NCBI GenBank assembly: GCA_027451915.1
Contig: DAIDHU010000034.1
Location: forward strand, 1-8,714
Reading direction: 5' to 3'
Source of the DNA: Thiomonas sp.
GTDB taxonomy: Bacteria; Pseudomonadota; Gammaproteobacteria; Burkholderiales; Burkholderiaceae_C
DNA: 8,714 nucleotides
Shown: positions 1 to 6,500 of the stretch, one piece after another
Numbering within the stretch: position 1 is the stretch's first letter
Layout of the letters: the number at the start of each line of letters is the position of its first letter
Program-made: the position numbers and the translations under genes
Notes under the pieces: model-generated
What the model saw: the letters and a program-made list of their open reading frames with translations, nothing else
Databases searched by the model: none
Told to the model about the DNA's origin: nothing

Positions 1-63
1 CCGCCGCCGGGAGCGTCAACGCAGGCTCACATCCGCTTACCGCTGCGACGAATCCGAAGCCAT

Positions 64-91
64 GCGAGCCTGTCGAGGATCAGGCGCTCGC
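64..91 (-). terminator. Possible weak stem-loop at the 3' end of the EAL gene
   Basis: An imperfect inverted repeat overlaps the stop codon of the phosphodiesterase gene. GCGAGCCTG at 64-72 pairs with CAGGCGCTCGC at 81-91, with a 2-nt bulge. No T-run follows on the minus strand, so it does not meet the usual pattern for an intrinsic terminator. The remaining 63 bases to the left edge hold no gene or recognisable site. Confidence 0.2.
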
Positions 92-2134
92 CGCCAGTTC
101 GGCGCGCCAGATCTCGGTGAATCCCTCGATCACGTGGTGGCGGATGCGCGGGCGCGCGGACGCTCCGCCGCGGAAATGCTCGTCCAGCAGACGGGCGAGC
201 TCGGTGTGCTGCAAGCCACGCTCGGCGAGGAAGTCCCGCACGGTCTCGCGCGCGCTCACCCCACCGCCGCGCCCGTCCACGGCCACCGAACCCAGTTGCA
301 TGTCCCACAGCAGGTAGGTGGCAAGCGCGCCCAGCGCCGTGCGAGGCCGCAGCGGTTCGATGTCGAAGCGAAACTCGGCGTGCCACTGCGCGACCTGCTC
401 GATGGGCATGGGTCGCGCGATCCCGTAGCCCTGCCCCTGGTCGGCGCCGAGGATGGCGGCGCTCTCGATCAGGCCGCGATGCTCCAGGCCCTCCACGGTC
501 AGGCGCATGCCGAAGGCATGCACCAGACGGGTCAGGTAGAACATGAACTCCAGCGCCCGCTGCGGGCGCCCGGTGGCCCCGCGTACCAGGCCCTGGTCCA
601 TTTTCACGTCATCGAAGGCGTACTGATCGAGGCGCAGCAGCGAGCTGTGGCCCGAGCCCAGGTCATCCTCCGCCAGGCGCACGCCGGCCTCGCGCAGGCC
701 TTGCAGGAAGGCGTTGCGGCGCTCGTCGCTGCCCTGGCCCTCGTGGCTTTCCAGCACTTCCAGCTCCAGCTGGATGCCTCGCGGCCGGCAAACTTGCAGC
801 GCCTGCAGGATCGCGCGCTCGCAGCGCGGATCCCCGATGCCCTCGGCAGGGAAGTTCAGCGCCACGGCAGCGCGCAGGCCCTGGTCCTGCAGTCCCGCGG
901 CGTCCACGCAGGCGCGGTCCAGCCCGAGCTGCAGCAGGGCGAACAATTCCTCGTTGCCGCAGGCCGGCAGGAAGCGCTCGGGACTCACCAGGTGCCCCTG
1001 CTCGTCGACCAGTCGCGCCAGCGCCTCCACCTTCACCAGTTCGCCGCTGCGCAGATCGATGATCGGCTGGTACAGGAAGCGCACCCTCCCTTCGGAAATC
1101 CAGCGCCGGTAGATCTGGCGCCGCGGCAGGGGAACCACCGGGGTGCTGCTCAGGCGCTGCACCGCGTGGCTCAGCGCCTTTTGCACATGGTTGAGAAAGT
1201 TGCCGATGCGCAGGGTCGAGAAAAACCGCGGCCACGCGCTGTACAGGCTGAGCAGGGCGATGGTCTTGCCGGAGTCGTCGAGCAGCGGCACCGCGGCGCT
1301 GGAGCGAAAGCCCAGCTCGGTGCCCAGGCCCTGCCAGGGCTTGTTGCGCGACTCGAGGGCCCAGGCCTCGGAAATGATCACCTGCCCGTTGCGCCAGGCC
1401 CGTCCCCCGGGGCCCTGCCCCGACTCGCGTCCCGGATCGATGCTGATGCGCGGCAGCAGCCCGGACATCATGGCCTCGTGGTAGCGGTGCCCGGAGGCCC
1501 CCTGGGAAGCCTCGATCTGCAACTCGCCCTGCGCATCGCAACGCGCGAAAAAGGCCGAGACATCGCCATCCACATCGCCGATCACGCCCATCACCCCGCG
1601 CACCAGATCGGAAAAATTCCCGGTGCCCTGGATCAGCTCGTCGATCTGCGAGACCGCCAGCGCGAGCTCCACCTCGATGCGCCGGTAGCTCATCGCCTGC
1701 GCCTGCAGGTCGGCGAATATGCGTCGGTTGACGATTTGTGCAACCTCCTCGCGCGATTCGCATGCGACCAGGGGCATGATCTCGGCGTGGATTTCCTGCT
1801 GGTAGGCGCCGTAGGATTCGATCAGCGAGGTCAGGTCCACACCCACCAGCGCATGCGCGCGGCCCGCGCGCTGAGCCGCCGCCTGGTGCTCGGCCAGGCT
1901 CAGGGTGGGTGAGAACAGCAGGCGCAGATGCTCGGCCTGGCGCGACTTCAGGCGCTCGAATTCCTCGGGCAGCAAGGCCTGCAGCACCCGCGCGCCCTCG
2001 GAGGTCCGCCCCAGTTCGTCGTAGAGGCGCTCGGTGAAACGTTCCGCGCTCCACGCCACCGCCTGCTGCACGGGGCGCAGGCTGGCCTCCACACCGACTC
2101 CGTACACCCGCTCGTCCGCGGTTCCCAGGCTCAT
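80..2134 (-). CDS. Globin-like sensor / GAF / EAL cyclic-di-GMP phosphodiesterase
   Basis: Predicted cytosolic phosphodiesterase that would cleave c-di-GMP to pGpG, 684 aa. Residues about 20-160 are helical and look like the globin domain of globin-coupled sensors. They include the stretch AGRAHALVGVD, where His94 sits at the usual proximal heme-ligand position. Residues about 165-330 look like a GAF domain. The EAL domain spans about 340-585. The expected catalytic and metal positions are present: Glu370 (EAL), Asn427, Glu459, Asp490-Asp491, Lys511, Glu548 and Gln568. Loop 6 reads DDLGSGHSS rather than the common DDFGTGYSS, so activity is likely but not certain. Residues about 590-684 form a further helical region I cannot name. 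There is no GGDEF domain and no membrane helix. The ATG is the only candidate start, because the 33 codons back to the previous in-frame stop hold no ATG, GTG or TTG. An AAGGGG Shine-Dalgarno lies at 2146-2141, 6 nt upstream. It lies downstream of the membrane ORF and infA on the same strand. EAL assignment is firm, the globin call moderate. Confidence 0.93.
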   Translation of the reverse strand: MSLGTADERVYGVGVEASLRPVQQAVAWSAERFTERLYDELGRTSEGARVLQALLPEEFERLKSRQAEHLRLLFSPTLSLAEHQAAAQRAGRAHALVGVDLTSLIESYGAYQQEIHAEIMPLVACESREEVAQIVNRRIFADLQAQAMSYRRIEVELALAVSQIDELIQGTGNFSDLVRGVMGVIGDVDGDVSAFFARCDAQGELQIEASQGASGHRYHEAMMSGLLPRISIDPGRESGQGPGGRAWRNGQVIISEAWALESRNKPWQGLGTELGFRSSAAVPLLDDSGKTIALLSLYSAWPRFFSTLRIGNFLNHVQKALSHAVQRLSSTPVVPLPRRQIYRRWISEGRVRFLYQPIIDLRSGELVKVEALARLVDEQGHLVSPERFLPACGNEELFALLQLGLDRACVDAAGLQDQGLRAAVALNFPAEGIGDPRCERAILQALQVCRPRGIQLELEVLESHEGQGSDERRNAFLQGLREAGVRLAEDDLGSGHSSLLRLDQYAFDDVKMDQGLVRGATGRPQRALEFMFYLTRLVHAFGMRLTVEGLEHRGLIESAAILGADQGQGYGIARPMPIEQVAQWHAEFRFDIEPLRPRTALGALATYLLWDMQLGSVAVDGRGGGVSARETVRDFLAERGLQHTELARLLDEHFRGGASARPRIRHHVIEGFTEIWRAELAASA

Positions 2135-2233
2135 GAACAGCCCCTTCTCGCCGTGCTTGACCGGATCCGCGCTGCGCGCACGGCCGACTCGGATACTCGC
2201 CTCGCCCGCAGCATACTCCCCCGCGCCTGAGTT

Positions 2234-2422
2234 TCAGCTCAGGATCAGCAGGGCGATCACCGCCGAAGTCGACACGCCGATGGCCGCGGTGCTGGTGTCC
2301 TCGGCGGCCACCAACAAGGCCGCGCACAGGCCCCAGGCCGACACGCCGAGCCACATGCGCAGGCCCGAGGCCCCCATCATCAGGGCCAGCAGCGATGCGA
2401 GAAGAATGGCTTTGCGCAACAT
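2234..2422 (-). CDS. Small hydrophobic membrane protein, unknown function
   Basis: A 62-aa ORF with a basic start (MLRK) and hydrophobic segments at about residues 4-20, 25-40 and 47-62, so two or three membrane passes are likely. No family is recognised. Nearly every codon ends in G or C, as in the neighbouring genes, which supports real coding. No clear Shine-Dalgarno sequence precedes the ATG; translation could depend on the upstream infA transcript (gap 94 bp). Its TGA stop is in the same frame as the phosphodiesterase ORF, and the 99 bp between them contain no further stop. It may therefore be a small inner-membrane protein in an infA operon, or the front of what was once a longer membrane-anchored EAL protein. 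The function remains unknown. Confidence 0.6.
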   Translation of the reverse strand: MLRKAILLASLLALMMGASGLRMWLGVSAWGLCAALLVAAEDTSTAAIGVSTSAVIALLILS

Positions 2423-2516
2423 GCGGGCATTGTCGCGCGCCGCGCTCGGCTGCGCGAGTCCGGGTCGACCCTGGGTCGGCGTGCCCCGGGGCCCGCCGTT
2501 TTAGAGGTCGTCGAGC

Positions 2517-2783
2517 TCAGTAACGGCGTCGTGCCGGAGCGGCCGGGGCCGGGCCGCTGCGCGGCTCCAGATGGCGGAAGGTGATGCGGCCCTTGGTCAG
2601 GTCGTAGGGCGACAGTTCCAGGGTCACCTTGTCGCCGGCCAGGATGCGGATGTGGTGCTTGCGCATTTTCCCGCCCGTGTAGGCGACGACCACGTGGCCA
2701 TTCTCCAGGGTCACGCGGTACCGCGAATCCGGCAGCACTTCGTCCACCGCTCCGCGCATTTCGATGAGTTCTTCCTTGGCCAT
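2517..2783 (-). CDS. infA: Translation initiation factor IF-1
   Basis: IF-1 is a small S1-like OB-fold protein that binds the A site of the 30S ribosomal subunit with IF-2 and IF-3 during initiation. The 88-aa product starts MAKEELIEMRGAVDEVLPDS and contains the hallmark block ENGHVVVAYTGGKMRKHHIR, followed by GDKVTLELSPYDLTKGRITFR. The core of about 72 residues matches the family length. The extra tail of about 16 residues, rich in Pro, Ala and Arg, is typical of the second, longer IF-1 paralogue of Burkholderiales, so another copy in the ribosomal-protein cluster is likely elsewhere. The frame extends 30 codons further upstream, but the family N-terminus and a strong GGAGGAA site 7 nt before this ATG decide the start. 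It is the first gene of the minus-strand arm. The identification is very secure; which paralogue it is rests on the tail. Confidence 0.97.
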   Translation of the reverse strand: MAKEELIEMRGAVDEVLPDSRYRVTLENGHVVVAYTGGKMRKHHIRILAGDKVTLELSPYDLTKGRITFRHLEPRSGPAPAAPARRRY

Positions 2784-2790
2784 GATCGAG

Positions 2791-2797
2791 TTCCTCC
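2791..2797 (-). promoter_or_regulatory. Ribosome binding site of infA
   Basis: GGAGGAA on the minus strand lies 7 nt before the infA ATG. It is a near-perfect anti-16S match and shows that translation starts at 2783 rather than at the upstream in-frame methionine at 2873. Confidence 0.85.
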
Positions 2798-2912
2798 AGG
2801 GGTGAGTGGTACGGGCGGGAGCCCCGCGCACGAGCAGGCCCCGTCGAGCGCTCGGCCGCGCCCGCTCACCCACACGTTGTACAGATCAAGATCACGGGGC
2901 CTGGTGCGCCAT

Positions 2913-3057
2913 GCAGGCGCCTGCCCGGTTTTCATGACCCAGACCAAGCTTGCCTGGGTGCAGGCGCCTCCCGTCCGCGGGAGCCGCGCTGCTGAAGATG
3001 CGGCGCGCGAGCGCTCGCAATGCGTCAAGGCGCTGCACGGCAAAGCCACGCTGCAGC
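2913..3057. repeat. Cluster of palindromes and stem-loops
   Basis: Five inverted repeats lie within 145 bp: a perfect 12-bp palindrome GCAGGCGCCTGC at 2913-2924; ACCCAG (2937-2942) with CTGGGT (2954-2959) around the self-complementary core CAAGCTTG; CTCCCG-tccg-CGGGAG at 2968-2983, a 6-bp stem with a tetraloop; a perfect 12-bp palindrome GCGAGCGCTCGC at 3007-3018; and GCTGCA (3032-3037) with TGCAGC (3052-3057) enclosing a smaller hairpin GGCaaaGCC at 3039-3047. The 10-mer GCAGGCGCCT also recurs at 2960-2969 as a direct repeat. The region could be operator DNA, the 5' leader of infA, or a small structured RNA. No known riboswitch class was recognised. Confidence 0.5.
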
Positions 3058-3171
3058 ACTCTCCTGTCATCTTACCAGAAATGAGCCCCCGACGGGCGCG
3101 ATCCCCGGCGCCGAGGCGCACATGCAGGGCCGGCGCGTCGGCCGGCTTGCCTGCGCATGAAATACCCGCGA

Positions 3172-3183
3172 TTTTCGTGAAAA
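3172..3183. promoter_or_regulatory. A/T-rich inverted repeat upstream of a promoter
   Basis: TTTTC-gt-GAAAA is a short perfect inverted repeat in an otherwise G/C-rich region. It lies just upstream of the promoter-like pair at 3194-3222, where an UP element or a regulator site would be expected. The role is inferred from position only. Confidence 0.25.
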
Positions 3184-3193
3184 AGTTGCGTGT

Positions 3194-3222
3194 TGCCGGG
3201 GTCCAGTCTCCTTAGCATGATT
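3194..3222 (+). promoter_or_regulatory. Putative sigma-70-type promoter for the 78-aa gene
   Basis: TTGCCG (4 of 6 to TTGACA) is followed after 17 bp by CATGAT (4 of 6 to TATAAT). Transcription would begin near 3229, giving a leader of about 20 nt with GGGGAGA at 3239-3245 before the ATG at 3251. It would drive the 78-aa gene and probably the GGDEF-EAL gene behind it. Both boxes are imperfect. Confidence 0.35.
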
Positions 3223-3250
3223 TGGACACAAGTTCTTCGGGGAGACGACG

Positions 3251-3487
3251 ATGAACCGCAACGAAGCCGAGGAAGTCGAGGACTGCAGCGAACTGGACCC
3301 ACGGGCTCCCGGTGTCTGGGCCCTGGGATCCTTCCACGAGTATGCACAGGAGAACCTGCCGCCGCAGGCCGCCGAAGTCCTGGTCCATGTGCGCGACCGC
3401 AAGCGGCCGCGCAGGATTCTTCGATTCGCCCGTCTCCTGCGGCGCCGTGCCGCCGCCTCCTCGCCAAGCCCGCGCGCCGGGCACTGA
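3251..3487 (+). CDS. Small protein of unknown function upstream of the GGDEF-EAL gene
   Basis: A 78-aa ORF with a good Shine-Dalgarno (GGGGAGA, 5 nt before the ATG) and mostly G/C third positions. The first third is acidic (EAEEVEDCSELD). The last third is strongly basic, with Arg-rich runs around residues 50-67 (RKRPRRILRFARLLRRR), so charge is sharply polarised along the chain. There is no signal peptide, no membrane segment and no family I recognise. It is followed after 88 bp by the GGDEF-EAL gene on the same strand, so the two may be co-transcribed. An Arg-rich tail could bind nucleic acid or a partner protein, but nothing shows this. A real gene is more likely than not; the last 25 codons are less convincing than the rest. 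Confidence 0.55.
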   Translation: MNRNEAEEVEDCSELDPRAPGVWALGSFHEYAQENLPPQAAEVLVHVRDRKRPRRILRFARLLRRRAAASSPSPRAGH

Positions 3488-3490
3488 GAC

Positions 3491-3504
3491 CGGGCGCGAG
3501 CCCG
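3491..3504 (+). other. GNRA-capped hairpin after the 78-aa gene
   Basis: CGGGC-GCGA-GCCCG, a 5-bp perfect stem with a GCGA (GNRA) tetraloop, starts 4 nt after the stop codon. No T-run follows, so it is more likely an RNA-stability or pausing element between two genes of one transcript than a full terminator. Confidence 0.3.
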
Positions 3505-3522
3505 ACGGCCGCTCGCGACGGC

Positions 3523-3528
3523 GATAAT
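3523..3528 (+). promoter_or_regulatory. Possible -10 box for the GGDEF-EAL gene
   Basis: GATAAT matches 5 of 6 positions of the -10 consensus and lies 47 bp before the ATG at 3576. No acceptable -35 box is found 16-18 bp upstream, so any promoter here would need an activator. It would give the large gene a start separate from that of the 78-aa gene. Confidence 0.25.
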
Positions 3529-3575
3529 GGGCACGACGCCGCGGCGGGTCGCGGGCGGAGATTTTCGGGGAAGCC

Positions 3576-6500
3576 ATGCGTGATCACGATTCCCGCAGTG
3601 TGGACATCCGCGACCGGAGCCCCGGCAAGCTCGGTCCGGCCGCGCGCCAGCCAGGCTCCCCGGACAATCTGGGCAGCCTGCTGCAGGACATCGCGGCGCG
3701 CAAGCGCGCGGAAGTCCTGCTCGGAGGCCAGAACCGCCTGGTGGAGATGATCGCCACGGGTCGGCCCCTGGCGGCGACCCTGGACGCGCTGATCCGCTTC
3801 ATCGAGGAACAGTCCCCCGGCATGCTGGGCTCCGTGCTGCTGCTCGACCGGGATGGACTGCATGTGCGCCACGGCGCGGCCCCCAACCTGCCCGGTGCCT
3901 TCATGGCCGCGGTGGACGGCCAGCCCATCGGGCCGGCCGCGGGCTCCTGCGGCACCGCCGCCTTCCGCAAGCAGGCCGTCATGGTCGAGGACATCGCCAC
4001 CGACCCGCTGTGGGAGCTGTACCGGGCGGCAGCCCTGGCCCACGGCCTGCGCGCCTGCTGGTCCACACCGATCTTCGACGAGCAGCGACGGGTTCTGGGC
4101 ACCTTCGCGATGTACTACCGCCAGCCCGGGCGGCCCGAGCCCCAGCATCTGGAGCTCATCGGCCTGGCCACCCATGTGGCCGCCATCGCGATCGCCCGGG
4201 ATCGCGCCGAGCGCTCGCATGTGCAAAGCGCGTCGCGCCTGATCAAGGCCCAGCGGGTCGCGCGCATGGGCTTCCTGGAATGGAACCTCCAGACCCAGGA
4301 AGTCGTCTGCTCGGACGAGGTGTACACGATGTTCGGGATCGAGCCCGGGGCCCTGCCCACGACCCCGGCATTCATCGCCACCCTGGTGCACCCGGATGAC
4401 CTGGAGCGGGTGCGCAGCCGCCTCAACCAGGCCGTGCGACGCATCCGGCCCTACGACATCGATCACCGCATCCGCAGGCCCGACGGCAGGGTCCTCTGGG
4501 TCCACGCGCAAGCCGAGCTGATGAGCGACCCGGAGCAAGGCTCGGAAATCCTCCTCGGCACGGTCGTGGACATCACCGAGCGCAAGCAGGCCGAATCGGC
4601 GGTGCAACACCTGTCGCAGTTGTACGCGGCGCTCAGCCAGTGCAACCAGGCCATCGTGCAAAGTTCCAGCGAGGCCGAATTGCTGCCCAAGGTGTGCGAA
4701 GCGGCCGTGCGTTTCGGCGGGCTCAAGATGGCCTGGATCGGCATGCTGGACGAGGGTTCGCTCAGGATCCGGCCGCGAGCCGCGCATGGCGCCGGAGTCG
4801 AGTACCTGCAAGACATCGACATCTCGGCCGACCCGGCGCTGGCCAGCGGGCGCGGCCCGACCGGCACCGCCGTACGCGAGAACCGCCCCTACTGGTGCCA
4901 GGACTTCGCCGCGGATCCGAACAGCGCGCCCTGGCGCGAGCGAGCCTTCCAGTTCGGCTGGAAAAGCTCGGCGGTCATTCCCCTGAGCCGCAAGGGAGTC
5001 GGCATCGGAGCCCTGACCCTGTACTCCGACACGGTGCAGGCCTTCGACGCCCCGACCCGCGAACTGCTGACCGAAATGGCCAACGACCTCAGCTACGCGC
5101 TGGATCACTTCGAGCTGAAGGCCGAACGCGAGCAGGCCGAAGCGGCGTTGCGCGCGAGCGAGCGCCACCTGCGCACCATCGTCGAGACCGAGCCCGAGTG
5201 CGTGAAAGTGATCTCCACCAACGGCCGTCTGCTGGAAATGAATTCCGCCGGCCTGGCCATGCTCGAGGCCGCCAGCCTCGAGCAGGCGCAGTGCCGTGAG
5301 CTGCTCGACTACATCCTGCCGCAGTACCGCGAGGCCTTCACCGACCTGCACCGACGCGTGTTGAAGGGCCAGAGCGACCGGCTCCAGTTCGAGATCCAGG
5401 GGCTGCGCGGAACCCGGCGCTGGCTCGAGACCCACGCCGCGCCGATGCGCGATGCGCGCGGGCGCATCGACGCCGTGCTGGGCGTCACGCGGGACATCAC
5501 CGAGCAACGGCGCAACGAGGAGCGCATCAGCTACCTGGCCAACTTCGACGCCCTCACCGGCCTGCCCAACCGCACCCAGCTGGAGGACCATGTCCACTAC
5601 GCCATCCACCTGGCGAAGCGAAACGGCGGCCTGCTGGCGCTGATGTTCGTGGACGTCGACCGCTTCAAGGACGTCAACGACACGCTGGGCCACAGCAGCG
5701 GAGACGCCGTGCTGGTGGAGCTGGCCCGGCGCCTGAAGGCGCTGGTGCGGGCCGAGGACACGGTCGCGCGACTGGGTGGCGACGAATTCGTGCTCATGCT
5801 GCCAGGCACCGATGCACGCGGCGCCGCCGAGTTCGCGCAACGACTCCTGCAGGCCATCGCCGAGCCCTTCGCGCACAGGCAGCACGAGCTGAGCATGACC
5901 GCGTCGATCGGAGTGGCCATGTTTCCCGAGGACGGCGAGGACATGGAGACCCTGGCCCGCAAGGCCGACACGGCCATGTACCGGGCCAAGCACGAAGGGC
6001 GCAACGGCTACCGGTTTTTCACCGCCGAAATGCAGGCGCGCGCCGCGCGCAGCATGCAACTGCTCAATGCCCTGCGCCAGGCCCTGGATCGCGGGCAGCT
6101 GCAGGTGCACTACCAGCCCCAGTTCTCCATCGGCTCGACCCGCGTGGTCGGCGCCGAAGCCCTGCTGCGCTGGCAGCATCCCCAGCTGGGGTCCGTGGCC
6201 CCGGCGGAGTTCATCCCCGTCGCCGAGGACTCGGGCCTGATTCTGCCCATCGGCGAATGGATCCTGCGCACCGCCATTCGCCAGCTCAGGCGCTGGCTGG
6301 ACGCGGGCCACCCTCCCATGGTGATCGCGGTCAATCTGTCGACGGTGCAGTTCCGCCACCCCAATCTTCCCGACCTGGTGGCGCGCATCCTCGAGGAGGA
6401 GCAGCTTGCCCCGGATCACCTGGAACTGGAGCTGACCGAGGGCACCGCCATGCACGACCCGCTGAAAGCCATCCAGGTGATGAACGAGCTGCACCAGCGC

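Larger units (their letters stand above)
2784..3250. other. Divergent intergenic region between infA and the c-di-GMP arm
   Basis: These 467 bp carry no ORF that I can support. They separate the minus-strand infA gene from the plus-strand gene at 3251 and so should hold promoters for both. The infA-proximal part contains a minus-strand TACAAC (2881-2876) that could be a -10 box, without a good -35 box. The middle holds the palindrome cluster listed separately. The part near 3251 becomes A/T-rich just before a promoter-like pair. Several short ORFs cross the region in other frames, but none has family features or a convincing start. Confidence 0.6.

Noticed and set aside
62..1912. A 616-codon plus-strand ORF opposite the phosphodiesterase gene
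   Set aside because: It mirrors the codon bias of the real EAL gene and its translation is low-complexity, rich in Gln, Ala, Arg and His. No domain or start signal supports it.
663..2354. A second minus-strand ORF of 563 codons overlapping the EAL gene
   Set aside because: It is an out-of-frame reading of the same strand, extremely Arg/Gly/Ala-rich, and lacks any motif, while the overlapping frame has a clear EAL domain.
2461..2516. Possible terminator after infA around the GGGCCCCGGGGC-like stretch
   Set aside because: The G/C-rich symmetry has no following T-run on the minus strand and the stem cannot be placed clearly; transcription may continue into the membrane ORF.
3032..3060. Resemblance to a c-di-GMP riboswitch, because of a GGCAAAGCC-like block near c-di-GMP genes
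   Set aside because: The other conserved parts of GEMM riboswitches, such as the tetraloop and receptor and the paired P1 helix, could not be found; the block is only a short hairpin loop.
2711..3121. A 136-codon minus-strand ORF covering the palindrome cluster and the start of infA
   Set aside because: It overlaps infA in another frame, has no Shine-Dalgarno or family match, and the region is better explained as non-coding.
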